58,356 nt of DNA from an uncultured Eubacteriales bacterium. GTDB lineage: Bacteria > Bacillota > Clostridia > Oscillospirales > Acutalibacteraceae. Below, in pieces: positions 24,394 through 33,187 of the stretch (positions are counted from its first letter, which is position 1; every line of letters starts with the position of its first letter). The translations under genes were made by a program, and so were the position numbers. Location: assembly GCA_900315815.1 (NCBI GenBank), contig ONAS01000005.1, positions 1 to 58,356 of the forward strand. Direction: 5' to 3'. The notes below the pieces were generated by a model that saw only the letters and a list, made by a program, of their open reading frames with translations, searched no databases and was not told the DNA's origin.

Positions 24394-26943
24394 TCAGCGC
24401 AGGGTGTCGGAAGACGGACGGCGCACGGTGACGATGTAATCCATGATGCCGGTGTCGTCGATGATGTAGTCGCCGTAGGCGGTCAGACGGACGGGCGTAT
24501 GCGTGTTGCCCGTGACGTACAGCTCGGCGACGAAGGATTCGGAGTGTTTGATCCGCGCATACAGTCTTTCAAGAAGCGAGCCGCTGTTATCCGCGCTGAT
24601 GCGGTCAAAGAAATCCTTGCGGTTGAGCGCGTCCTCTAGCTCCTGCTTGGTCATGCCGACGACATTTTCCAGCCCGTGGAACAGCACCGCGAAGCTCAGG
24701 CTGTCGTCCGGCTTGCGGCTGAGGAAAATAACGGTGTCCTGAGAGAATTGCGACAGCAGGGTCATCTGCTTTTCCAGCGTGCTGAGCTTGGTGATGTTCT
24801 GCACCGAGCCGTAAAAGATACTGCGGTCGTCCTCCTGACGCAGGTAGTAGAAGCGCATGTAGAAGGTCGTCAGAGAGCCGTCGGTTTTATAGAAATGGAA
24901 GATCCCCTTGGCGCCGTTCAGGCGGTCCTCTTTTGATTTTTCGAGCAGCTCGCAGATCTTGTCGTGCTCGCGCTCCGGCATGAACCGCTGGATATCGGTC
25001 AGACGGTCGGCAAAGTCCGGCACGTCCACCGCCTCATAAAACTGTTCGTTATAGCGGATGATATCGACGCTCCTGCCGTGCAGGGCATAGATGGCGCAGG
25101 GGCCGAGGATATTGTTCAGCATGGTGTCGCTGTAAACGTTGTTGTCGAGGATCTCGCGCAGACGGAACTGTTGGTTGGATTTGAAACAGATCCCCGAGGT
25201 GTCGATGCGGTTGCGGTCGGCGATCAGCTCCTCGTATTCCTTCTGCGTCATCGGGCGGTAGAAATAATAGCCCTGGATGTAGCGGCAGCCCATATCCTGC
25301 AGGAACCTGACCTGCTTTTCGGTTTCGACGCCCTCCACGATGATCGGCAGACCGATGGTCTTTGCCATGTTGGTAACGGATTCGATGATGCGGATCCCCT
25401 TTTCGGTATTGCTTTCGTCCATATGCAGGAACTGCGCGTCCAGCTTGATGACGTCGACGCTCATTTCCCGCAGCATATTGAGGGTGGAATAGCCGGAGCC
25501 GAAGTCGTCCATCAGTACCGTGAAGCCGTTTTCACGCAGGCTGCGGACGGTGCTTTTGACCAGGATGGTGTTTTTGATATATGCCGACTCGGTGATCTCG
25601 ATTTTGATCAGATGCTTATCCAGCCCGTATTTTTTGGTCAGCTCGTCAAAGGTGTCCGTCAGATTGGAGTTGAGGATGTCCACGGCGGAAACGTTGACGG
25701 ATACGGGCAGCGGGATGTTGCCGCTGTCGATCCAGCGGCGCTGCCATTTGCAGACCTCTTCCCAGATGTACAGATCCAGATCGGTGATCAGTCCGTGCTT
25801 CTCGAGAACGGGGATGAATCTGTCGGGTGTGATCTTGCTGCCGTCGGGCTTGTTCCAGCGGGCGAGCGCCTCTGCGCCGACGATCTTGCCGGTGGATACG
25901 CGGCACTGGGGCTGGAGATAAAAGGTGATCTCCTGCTTTTTGACAGAGCGGATGAAATCGGTGAGGATGCGGTATTCGGCGTCCTCCTGCGAGTACATCT
26001 TCGGATCAAAGACGCGGATCCGGCTGCGGTACTGCTTTTTTGCGTTGTCGCCGGCGAGAAATGCGCGGTCGATCATATCCAGTACCGTCAGATTGCGGTC
26101 GACTATACAGACGCCGAAGGCAGGCAAAAAGCCGATCTCGGTGCCGTGGGAGGAGATCATCAAGGCAACGCTTTCATAAAGCTCTCTGATGCGTACCATA
26201 TCATAGGGGATCAGCAGGCAGAAGTCGTCCTGACCGAAATAGCCCGCAGAGCCGCCGGATTGAGCCGCTGTCTCTTTGAGCTTTGCGCCGATCTGCGCCA
26301 TCAGCAGGTCTCCCTCATTGTGACCGTACCACTCGTTGAACAGCTTGAAATTCTCGATATCGACGGAGACCAGACACCAGTCGACGCCGCCGTCCGTGAT
26401 CAGCTCGCCGACGCTTTTGATAAACGCCTTTTTACGCAGCAGACCCGTGATCTCATTGCGGTTGACGTCGGAATACAGATAGGTATCGTTCAGCCCCAGC
26501 TCGCGTGATTTGCGGCTTTGGATATCAAAGACATACATACGGCAGACGCGTTCGTCCAGCCCGAACCGCTCGCCGAGTATCAGCGTCAGCTCGACCCAGT
26601 TCCAGATTCCGTTGATCAGCTGAAAACGGAATTCTTCACTTATCAGCCCCTCCACCTGTGAGGCTTGCAGCCGGTAGGAGAGCGTGACGGGATCCATCAG
26701 CTGTGAAAAACGCTCTCTGTCGTCGGGATGCACAAGGATCTCCGACATTCCGACAAACAGATCCTTGTAGTTGCCTTCGGGAAGCTGTGCGGTATATTTT
26801 TTGGGAACATGAAATAGTGTTTTGAACCGTTCCTGATTCAAATTGATTTCGATCAGCTCATCGTAAGAGGAGCTGTCCAGATATTCGGCGATCGCCTCAG
26901 GCCGGTTTACTGCTTTGAAAAGCTCAAACAAACCTGTTTTCAT
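24394..26943 (-). CDS. GGDEF-EAL protein, probable c-di-GMP phosphodiesterase
   Basis: 849-aa soluble signalling protein. An N-terminal PAS-like sensor covers about 1-145. A GGDEF domain (about 155-315) has a degenerate active site, GQDDF at 237-241, so cyclase activity is doubtful and it may bind GTP as an activator. The EAL domain (about 325-580) is complete: E358-A-L, N417, E449/E452, the DDFGSGYS loop at 479-486, K500 and E537/E540. C-di-GMP hydrolysis is therefore expected. A C-terminal PAS-like region follows (about 590-849). No membrane helix. It is divergent from the HD-GYP gene at 27361 and shares its regulatory gap. SD AAAGGAT. Confidence 0.9.
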   Translation of the reverse strand: MKTGLFELFKAVNRPEAIAEYLDSSSYDELIEINLNQERFKTLFHVPKKYTAQLPEGNYKDLFVGMSEILVHPDDRERFSQLMDPVTLSYRLQASQVEGLISEEFRFQLINGIWNWVELTLILGERFGLDERVCRMYVFDIQSRKSRELGLNDTYLYSDVNRNEITGLLRKKAFIKSVGELITDGGVDWCLVSVDIENFKLFNEWYGHNEGDLLMAQIGAKLKETAAQSGGSAGYFGQDDFCLLIPYDMVRIRELYESVALMISSHGTEIGFLPAFGVCIVDRNLTVLDMIDRAFLAGDNAKKQYRSRIRVFDPKMYSQEDAEYRILTDFIRSVKKQEITFYLQPQCRVSTGKIVGAEALARWNKPDGSKITPDRFIPVLEKHGLITDLDLYIWEEVCKWQRRWIDSGNIPLPVSVNVSAVDILNSNLTDTFDELTKKYGLDKHLIKIEITESAYIKNTILVKSTVRSLRENGFTVLMDDFGSGYSTLNMLREMSVDVIKLDAQFLHMDESNTEKGIRIIESVTNMAKTIGLPIIVEGVETEKQVRFLQDMGCRYIQGYYFYRPMTQKEYEELIADRNRIDTSGICFKSNQQFRLREILDNNVYSDTMLNNILGPCAIYALHGRSVDIIRYNEQFYEAVDVPDFADRLTDIQRFMPEREHDKICELLEKSKEDRLNGAKGIFHFYKTDGSLTTFYMRFYYLRQEDDRSIFYGSVQNITKLSTLEKQMTLLSQFSQDTVIFLSRKPDDSLSFAVLFHGLENVVGMTKQELEDALNRKDFFDRISADNSGSLLERLYARIKHSESFVAELYVTGNTHTPVRLTAYGDYIIDDTGIMDYIVTVRRPSSDTLR

Positions 26944-27003
26944 GGTATCCTTTCCATCCCCCTGTCAGAATAATGGTTGTTTTTTCATCACATACCTTAT
27001 ATT

Positions 27004-27032
27004 ATTTTATATTTATCGGATCGGTTTTTCAA
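27004..27032 (-). promoter_or_regulatory. Promoter of the GGDEF-EAL gene
   Basis: On the minus strand, -35 TTGAAA (27027-27032), 17-bp spacer, -10 TAAAAT (27004-27009). Confidence 0.55.
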
Positions 27033-27210
27033 TAATGCGCCGAAAATTCGGAGATAGTACCAGAAATTACGCAAAATTCTATGAAAAATCACAATAGCGC
27101 CGCAGTGCCCCGGAAACGCTTTTGGGATAAAAAACACCGAGTTTTGCTTGAAAAAAACGAAAAATTCACAAAAAATGAAAAACGTACCTTGCGCGAAACA
27201 ATCGCATATT

Positions 27211-27250
27211 TCACAAAAATTATCATATTTTCACAAAAATTATCATATTT
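27211..27250 (+). repeat. Two tandem 20-bp repeats in the divergent c-di-GMP gene spacer
   Basis: TCACAAAAATTATCATATTT occurs twice head to tail, ending 3 nt before the -35 of the HD-GYP promoter. Twenty base pairs is about two helical turns, so two proteins could bind on the same face. The rest of the 417-nt gap 26944-27360 is A+T-rich leader without an ORF. Confidence 0.8.
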
Positions 27251-27253
27251 TCA

Positions 27254-27282
27254 TTGAGTTTTACTGAAAAATATTATATAAT
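27254..27282 (+). promoter_or_regulatory. Promoter of the HD-GYP/GGDEF pair
   Basis: -35 TTGAGT (27254-27259), 17-bp spacer, -10 TATAAT (27277-27282), directly after the tandem repeats. Confidence 0.75.
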
Positions 27283-27360
27283 AAAAAACATTATTCTTTT
27301 TTTGCTTCGGAATCGCGGCTTCCGTAGCCAAAAAGATGTGCAAAGATCGGAGGGATACGG

Positions 27361-29481
27361 ATGACAAAACCGAAAAAGGGCAGGGTGTCCGGAAAATGGC
27401 CGGCGCTGCTGCTGATCATCGCTGTCTGCCTTCTGCTGAATATATTGGGGGCAAAGCTGAACGGCGCTCTGAGTCTTCCGCTGTTCCTCGATAATGTCGG
27501 GACCGTGCTTTCCGCGCTGCTGGGCGGATATATCCCCTGTATCACGGTGGCGTTTCTGTCCAATGTCATCAACGGCTTGTCCGACGACGTATCTATCTAT
27601 TACTGCGTTATCAGCGTGCTGATCGCCGGCGCGGCGGTCGCGTTAGCGCATCAGATGCGCCATCTGCGCATCCATTATATCCTTTTGGCGATCCTGTCCT
27701 TCGCTGCGATCGGCGGCGCTGTCGGCGGCGTGCTGACCTGGCTGATCAACGGCATGAGCTTCGGCGAGGGAGCCGCGGTCGATTTTGCGGCAAGCATCAA
27801 CAGCGTCGTTCCGATGGGCTATTTTCCGTCGAATATCCTTTCCGCTTTCCTGATCGACATTGTCGACAAGACGATCGTTACGGCCGTTGCGCTGGGGCTT
27901 TATAAGCTGCTGCCGAAACGGCTGCCGGATTATCTGCGGGAGATGGACTGGTACTATATCTCTCTGGTCACAAAGCACGAAAAATCAGGCGTGAAGCGCA
28001 TTTCTCTACGCGTCAAGGTCACGCTGGTGGTGGCGGTGTCGACAACGCTGGTCGCCGCGTCGGCGATCGCCATCAGCATCCTGCAGTACCGCAACGCCAC
28101 GATCGAAAAGTATTCGCGTCAGGCACAGGACGCGGGACGTGAGATCGCCGGGCATCTCGACCCGGACAGGGTGGAGGATTACGCCAAAAAAGGCGAAGGC
28201 GCGGAGGGCTATGCCGCGATGAAGGAGCTGATGCAGACCGTCAGCAACGCTTCGCCCCAGATCGAATATATTTATGTATACCGCATCGAAAAGGACGGTA
28301 CGCACGTGATCTTCGACCTTGATACCGAAAAGGTGACCGCCGACCTTCCCGGTTCTGTCATCCCATACGATACCACGATCGAAAAATACGCCGACGAGCT
28401 GATCGCCGGAAAGGACATCCCCGTGGATATCACCGATAATCAGTTCGGATGGATCCTTTCCGCCTATTCGCCGGTGCGCGACGCAAACGGAAACACCCTG
28501 TGCTATGTCGGTGTGGATATGTCGATGGATGATCTGCGATCCGAGGTCCTCGCGTTCCTCGCAAAAATCATCTCGCTGTTCATCGGCGTGCTGGTCGTCA
28601 TCCGCACCTATGCCGTCTGGATGGCGGAGCTTCATATCATCAAGCCGGTCAAGGCGATCTCAGACGCCGCCGAACGCTTTACCTACGATACGCAGGAGGC
28701 GCGTGAATCCAGCATGGAGATGATCCGCAGCCTTGACATCCATACGGGCGACGAGCTGGAAAATCTGTATGACGCGTACAGCAAAACGACCGCCGATACC
28801 GTGCGGTATATCGACGAGGTCCAGCAGAAGAGCGCGCAGATCACCCGACTGCAGAACGGGCTGATCCTGGTGCTTGCCGATATGGTGGAAAGCCGTGACC
28901 AGTGTACCGGCGACCATGTCCGCAAAACTGCCGCTTACTGTGAGATCATCCTGCGTCAGATGCAGAAGGAGGGCATCTACGCCGACCTGCTGACAGAGGA
29001 TTTCATCAATGAGGTCGTCAGCTCGGCGCCGCTGCATGACGTCGGAAAGATCAAGATCCCCGACGCGATACTCAACAAGCCCGGCAAGCTGACCGACGTG
29101 GAATTCCGCGTGATGCAGGGCCATACCTCTGCGGGCGGAGAGATCATCAACAAGGCGATCGCTACGGTCGGCGAGGAATCTGAGTACCTCAACGAGGCGC
29201 GGAATCTTGCCGCGTACCATCATGAGAAGTGGAACGGAAAAGGTTATCCGACCGGCCTGTCCGCCGAGGAGATCCCCCTGTCGGCGCGTGTGATGGCGGT
29301 AGCGGACGTATTTGACGCGCTGGTGTCGCGCCGCAGCTATAAGGAGCCGTTTTCCGTGGAAAAGGCGCTGGATATCATCCGTGAAGGCGCCGGTACGCAT
29401 TTTGATCCGCTGGTGGTACAAGCGTTTCTGGACGCGGAGGACGAGGTCAGACGCGTACAGAAGCTGAATATGGAGATATAA
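27361..29481 (+). CDS. Membrane HD-GYP c-di-GMP phosphodiesterase with dCache-like sensor
   Basis: 706 aa. An N-terminal 5-6 helix membrane domain (about 13-185) resembles S-component-like transporter sensors (LDNVGTVLSALLGGYIP). A transmembrane helix (about 218-240), an extracytoplasmic dCache-like sensor (about 245-395), a second helix (about 400-418) and a HAMP-like linker follow. The HD-GYP domain (about 495-700) is canonical: H559-D560, H588, H620-H621-E622 and G628-Y-P630. It should hydrolyse c-di-GMP to GMP in response to an external signal. SD GGAGGG. It is followed after 46 nt by a diguanylate cyclase, so opposing enzymes share one transcript. Confidence 0.9.
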   Translation: MTKPKKGRVSGKWPALLLIIAVCLLLNILGAKLNGALSLPLFLDNVGTVLSALLGGYIPCITVAFLSNVINGLSDDVSIYYCVISVLIAGAAVALAHQMRHLRIHYILLAILSFAAIGGAVGGVLTWLINGMSFGEGAAVDFAASINSVVPMGYFPSNILSAFLIDIVDKTIVTAVALGLYKLLPKRLPDYLREMDWYYISLVTKHEKSGVKRISLRVKVTLVVAVSTTLVAASAIAISILQYRNATIEKYSRQAQDAGREIAGHLDPDRVEDYAKKGEGAEGYAAMKELMQTVSNASPQIEYIYVYRIEKDGTHVIFDLDTEKVTADLPGSVIPYDTTIEKYADELIAGKDIPVDITDNQFGWILSAYSPVRDANGNTLCYVGVDMSMDDLRSEVLAFLAKIISLFIGVLVVIRTYAVWMAELHIIKPVKAISDAAERFTYDTQEARESSMEMIRSLDIHTGDELENLYDAYSKTTADTVRYIDEVQQKSAQITRLQNGLILVLADMVESRDQCTGDHVRKTAAYCEIILRQMQKEGIYADLLTEDFINEVVSSAPLHDVGKIKIPDAILNKPGKLTDVEFRVMQGHTSAGGEIINKAIATVGEESEYLNEARNLAAYHHEKWNGKGYPTGLSAEEIPLSARVMAVADVFDALVSRRSYKEPFSVEKALDIIREGAGTHFDPLVVQAFLDAEDEVRRVQKLNMEI

Positions 29482-29527
29482 ATCATATATTAGGTTTACG
29501 CCTTGGTCTTTGCAAAGAGGTGTTGTA

Positions 29528-30634
29528 ATGAAAGAAAAAACAAATGCGCTCAGGAAGTGGTTTCTACCGAAGCAAAACAAAACCACCGACCGTGAGATCG
29601 ATATGCTGAACGTGAAAACCATCTATTATGTATCGCTCGTGATGTGCATCGTCCAGACGCTCGCGCTGATCCTGTTTTTGATATCTCATCATGACGATCT
29701 GCTTTCGCCCTCCTCGGTCAATTCTATCGTTAATGTGTCGCTGAGCGTTGCGCTGTGTTTTGTGGGCTTTATCGGCTCGGGATATTTCAAAAGGGTCGAT
29801 GATATTGCCGACCATCATATGTGCGTGAATATCTTTGTAACTGTTTTCCTTTGCCTGATGATCGCGTGGGGAATGATCGCGTCGGTACAGACCTATGCCG
29901 CAGAAAGGCAGATCATTACCTTTTTCGTGTGTGAGCTGATCGCGGTGATGTTTATCAGACCGCGTCCGCTGATTACCGTTATTATCATCCTGTCGTCCTA
30001 CGTCCTGTATTTTATCTGGCTGAATACCTGGGTCAGGGAGGGTGCGATCAACCGCTATAACTTTCTGATGATGGCGCTGATCTCGGCGGCGGGCGCCGTG
30101 ATCAATTACCGCATGACGCACGACTATATCGAGCAGAAAAATAAGGCGAACCTGCTGAACGAGTCGCTGGAGATCATCGCCAACCATGACAGCATCACGC
30201 GGCTTCAGAATCGGTACGCGCTCAATCAGAACATCCCCGATTATATCGATACGGACGTCTGTATCGCGATGGGAGATATCAACAGCTTCAAGATGGTCAA
30301 TGATACGTACGGCCATCAGGCGGGCGACGACGTCCTCAAGGCGTTCGCGGAGATCCTGATGAACGTCTTCGGGCGGGAGGAGATCTACCGGTACGGCGGC
30401 GACGAGTTTCTGATCGTTTCGCGCAGCAGCGACATTGAGGGCTTCTGCAGAAAGCTCGACCTGCTCAACGAGGAATTCGGCAGAGTGAGGATCAACGACA
30501 GGCATGAAGCGTTCAGCTGCAGCTTCGGCAGCGTAGCGGCGCGTCCCGTGAATCAGGCGGACTTTTTCGATCTGGTGATGACAGCCGACAAGAAGCTGTA
30601 TGAGGCGAAATGCATGCTGAAAGCGGAACGGTGA
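29528..30634 (+). CDS. Membrane diguanylate cyclase (GGDEF)
   Basis: 368 aa. About six transmembrane helices (residues 35-195) form an unassigned membrane sensor, followed by a GGDEF domain (about 205-365). The active site is canonical, YGGDEF with GGDEF at 290-294, and the upstream MGDINSFKMVND loop provides metal binding. It should make c-di-GMP from GTP. No RxxD inhibitory site is clear in the five residues before GGDEF. Start at 29528 follows AGAGGTG; an upstream alternative start lacks an SD. Cotranscribed with the preceding HD-GYP gene and just upstream of a c-di-GMP riboswitch. Confidence 0.9.
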   Translation: MKEKTNALRKWFLPKQNKTTDREIDMLNVKTIYYVSLVMCIVQTLALILFLISHHDDLLSPSSVNSIVNVSLSVALCFVGFIGSGYFKRVDDIADHHMCVNIFVTVFLCLMIAWGMIASVQTYAAERQIITFFVCELIAVMFIRPRPLITVIIILSSYVLYFIWLNTWVREGAINRYNFLMMALISAAGAVINYRMTHDYIEQKNKANLLNESLEIIANHDSITRLQNRYALNQNIPDYIDTDVCIAMGDINSFKMVNDTYGHQAGDDVLKAFAEILMNVFGREEIYRYGGDEFLIVSRSSDIEGFCRKLDLLNEEFGRVRINDRHEAFSCSFGSVAARPVNQADFFDLVMTADKKLYEAKCMLKAER

Positions 30635-30696
30635 GCCTGCCGCCTTTATGAAAGCAAAGATTTTTTGGAAAAACTGAAAATTTTTCAGAAAACCTA

Positions 30697-30725
30697 TTGC
30701 AATCCGGAAATATCTGTGCTATAAT
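30697..30725 (+). promoter_or_regulatory. Promoter of the riboswitch-controlled gene
   Basis: -35 TTGCAA (30697-30702), 17-bp spacer, -10 TATAAT (30720-30725). Transcription should start near 30732, just before the aptamer. It lies 62 nt past the cyclase stop codon. Confidence 0.8.
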
Positions 30726-30738
30726 AACATAAATTAAA

Positions 30739-30816
30739 AGGGGCAGACCCGCCGAAAGGCGGCGGCGCAAAGCTCAGGTGTCTAAATAGTTACACTATAT
30801 GACCGACCGGCTGCAT
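30739..30816 (+). promoter_or_regulatory. c-di-GMP-I (GEMM-I) riboswitch aptamer
   Basis: The sequence contains the GEMM-I hallmarks in order. A GGCAGACC start leads to a CGCC-GAAA-GGCG tetraloop hairpin (30751-30762). The invariant core CGCAAAGC (30766-30773) is followed by the GGTGTCTAA junction. A second variable hairpin (AGTTACACT) leads to the receptor-containing arm GACCGACCGGCTGC, whose end CTGC pairs with the initial GCAG. The aptamer senses c-di-GMP. The adjacent diguanylate cyclase and downstream secreted protein support the call. Confidence 0.88.
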
Positions 30817-30862
30817 CAATGATTACCTATGTAATTCTTGTGCGGGCGGTCTTAATTTTTTT
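30801..30862 (+). terminator. Riboswitch-controlled terminator (predicted ON switch)
   Basis: GACCGaCCG (30801-30809) can pair with CGGgCGGTC (30843-30851), followed by TTAATTTTTTT. The 5' arm is also the 3' strand of the aptamer. Ligand binding should hold that strand in the aptamer and prevent termination, so high c-di-GMP should turn the gene on. A competing fold could change the sign. Confidence 0.65.
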
Positions 30863-30931
30863 GTTGAGCCCCACATGGTTGTTTTTTGAAGCATAATCAC
30901 CCATTATTACCAGAAAGGAAGGATGATTACG

Positions 30932-33022
30932 ATGAAAAAAGTATTATCAGCAGTATTGGCAGTATTGTTATTGGTGACTGCCTTCCCGTTAGCGGTCTCC
31001 GCTGATGACGGCGGCATTGTTGTCGACGTGATCACGGAGGACGGCGATTATGTCATTGAATGTGATGAGAATAATCCCGTCGATATCGACGGTGTTACCG
31101 GTACGGTCACTCTGAACAACGCGAGCATCCAGAACACAGGACGTTCCGCGATCGTTGTCAAGGGCAACTCCGACATCACCTTCATTCTTGAGGGCTACAG
31201 CACCATCAAGGGTGACGCAAATGTAAAGTCCTGCGGTATCGAGGTCCAGTACGGCTCCAAGGTCACCTTCACAGGCGAAGGTACCCTGAATGTTACCGGC
31301 GGTAATTTGGGCGCGGGTATCGGTTCATGGGGCTATGAGAGAAACTCCGCGGAAAGCAAAAACACGGTCGGTGAGATCGTGATCGAAAGCGGCAATATCA
31401 TTGCCTACGGCGGCTATTACGGCGCGGGCATCGGTTCCGGCGCTCATTCCAGCGGCAACAGCATCATCATCAACGGCGGCGTGATCCACGCGTACGGCGG
31501 CACCTTGGGCACCGGCATCGGCAGCGGCTACGGCACCAGCGGCGGCGCGATCGGCGTCAAGGCTGTGGGCGAGTACGAGTCCGGCAGCATCATCATCAAC
31601 GGCGGCGAGATCTACGCGGCTTCTTATCCCAACGCGGATTTCAGCCTTTGTGACATCAGCAGGCTCAGCAGCCTCGAGGATATCATCGACGGAGATGACA
31701 AAGGCGGCTTCGGCGTCGGCATCGGCGGCGGCTACGGCGCATCGGCTACCGATATCCAGATCAACGGCGGCAAGGTCTGCGCGATATCCCGTTCCGGCGG
31801 CGCTGCGATCGGTACCGGCCGCGGCTGCAGCAATGCAGCCAAATATAATGCTGACGCATATGTTTGTAATATCAAAATCGGCGGCAACGCAGATGTAACT
31901 GCGATCACCTCTGATTTCAGAAAAGACGGCGATCACAGAGGCGGCGCTGCGATCGGTACCGGCCGCGGCACCCATACCGGCGGCAATATCGAGATCACCG
32001 GCAACGCAAAAGTGACCGCGATCAACGCTTCGCTTTCTCCCGCGATCGGCGCAAGCAAACAGCCTGCTCCCGGCAACGGTCCTGTGCCTGTGCCTGAGAG
32101 CCTGGTCATCGGCGATAACGTCGATCTTTACGCAGTATCTGCCGCGTCATACGCGGTCGATAAGGACGCAGCGAACCTCTCGATCAACGATCAGTACTTC
32201 GGCTCCTCCGACAGATGGTTCTTCCACGAGGGAGCTGTCGCGATCAGCGACGTCCAAAACGTCAAGGCGGAAAGCACCAAGGGCGAAAAGATGTACACCG
32301 CTCCCGCCGGCTCCGTCTCCCTGTGGTCGCGCATCGTTCCTCCCACCGATCCCACCAACCCCGAAGAGCCCGACACTCCCGTGCAGAAGGTCTCTATGGG
32401 TATCGTCACTCCGCTGGCGATGGCGGTCAGATTTGAGGACGGCAGCGTCTACTATTCCGGCGACACCGTAGAGGTCGAGGTCGGCAAGGACTATCACTTC
32501 CAGATGTGCTGTGTTGACTGGAGCACCAGAGACGCCAACAGCGAGAAGAAGATCCACAGACCCTATGAGGTATTCACTCCTCAGCACGGCGTCTATTCCG
32601 ACGAGGGCATCGGTCTTGCGGGTACGGTCGTTTATACTGTGCGCGTTTCCAACAGAAACGACGAACGCAGCTATGACGAGGCGACCAAGACCTTTGTACT
32701 GCCCTTCGGCGACAAGGTCCTGAGGACCGACGTCAACAAGTGCTTCATGGCATACCGCTTCCACTTCAAGAGCGGCGACTATCATAAGCAGACCGGCATC
32801 GACAAGGTCGTATACGACACCGGCATCGATCACGAGAATACCATCGAGGACTTCCGTTACAACAAGCCTCTCGAATCTCTCTCCGTCAACCTGCCTCTCG
32901 GTTCTACCATCACCGCCAAGGCCTACAAGAACTATGAGTACATCGGCGAGGATAACATCCTCATCACCATCGACGAAGAGCATCCCGACAGATGCTATAA
33001 GGACTACATCTGGGATTACTGA
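30932..33022 (+). CDS. Secreted beta-helix carbohydrate-binding/adhesin-like protein under c-di-GMP riboswitch
   Basis: 696 aa. Signal peptide at 1-23 (MKKVLSAVLAVLLLVTAFPLAVSA). A right-handed beta-helix-like domain (about 25-400) has repeated turns such as INGGVIHAYGG, INGGEIYA and INGGKVCAI, and Gly-rich caps GAGIGSG, GTGIGSGYG and AAIGTGRG. This resembles Cthe_2159-type carbohydrate-binding proteins. A Pro/Thr-rich linker (PPTDPTNPEEPDTPV) and a ~230-residue C-terminal beta-rich region follow. No LPXTG, dockerin or membrane anchor is visible. Start at 30932 preferred (SD AAAGGAAGG, 9 nt away); an ATG three codons upstream is possible. The GEMM-I switch in its leader links production to c-di-GMP, fitting a matrix or adhesion role. 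Confidence 0.8.
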   Translation: MKKVLSAVLAVLLLVTAFPLAVSADDGGIVVDVITEDGDYVIECDENNPVDIDGVTGTVTLNNASIQNTGRSAIVVKGNSDITFILEGYSTIKGDANVKSCGIEVQYGSKVTFTGEGTLNVTGGNLGAGIGSWGYERNSAESKNTVGEIVIESGNIIAYGGYYGAGIGSGAHSSGNSIIINGGVIHAYGGTLGTGIGSGYGTSGGAIGVKAVGEYESGSIIINGGEIYAASYPNADFSLCDISRLSSLEDIIDGDDKGGFGVGIGGGYGASATDIQINGGKVCAISRSGGAAIGTGRGCSNAAKYNADAYVCNIKIGGNADVTAITSDFRKDGDHRGGAAIGTGRGTHTGGNIEITGNAKVTAINASLSPAIGASKQPAPGNGPVPVPESLVIGDNVDLYAVSAASYAVDKDAANLSINDQYFGSSDRWFFHEGAVAISDVQNVKAESTKGEKMYTAPAGSVSLWSRIVPPTDPTNPEEPDTPVQKVSMGIVTPLAMAVRFEDGSVYYSGDTVEVEVGKDYHFQMCCVDWSTRDANSEKKIHRPYEVFTPQHGVYSDEGIGLAGTVVYTVRVSNRNDERSYDEATKTFVLPFGDKVLRTDVNKCFMAYRFHFKSGDYHKQTGIDKVVYDTGIDHENTIEDFRYNKPLESLSVNLPLGSTITAKAYKNYEYIGEDNILITIDEEHPDRCYKDYIWDY

Positions 33023-33108
33023 TAACTGTTCATCCGCTTATCCGGGTCCCGATAGAAGGCGCAGGTCGGTCGGCTGACAGAAACGTCTGTTAGATACCAA
33101 TAAAAGCT

Positions 33109-33150
33109 ATTCCTTGACTTGACTTTTGCCGAGTCAAGGAATATTCTTGT
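33109..33150 (+). terminator. Terminator after the beta-helix protein gene
   Basis: Perfect 11-bp stem ATTCCTTGACT (33109-33119) with its complement (33132-33142), then ATTCTTGTTT. The T run is interrupted and overlaps the next promoter's -35. Confidence 0.65.
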
Positions 33151-33174
33151 TTATAGAGAAACTTATGTTAGAAT
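33147..33174 (+). promoter_or_regulatory. Promoter of the exopolysaccharide-like operon
   Basis: -35 TTGTTT (33147-33152), 16-bp spacer, -10 TAGAAT (33169-33174). It starts the eight-gene unit 33188-46459; I found no strong terminator or promoter inside that unit. Confidence 0.6.
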
Positions 33175-33187
33175 AGGGGAGATACAG

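Noticed and set aside
27211..27250. Start of a CRISPR array
   Set aside because: Only two copies, directly abutting with no spacer, and no cas genes in the window.
33030..33105. A second c-di-GMP riboswitch ahead of the synthase operon
   Set aside because: GGCGCAGGTCGG looks superficially similar, but the CGCAAAGC core and paired arms are absent, and it lies before a terminator, not after a promoter.
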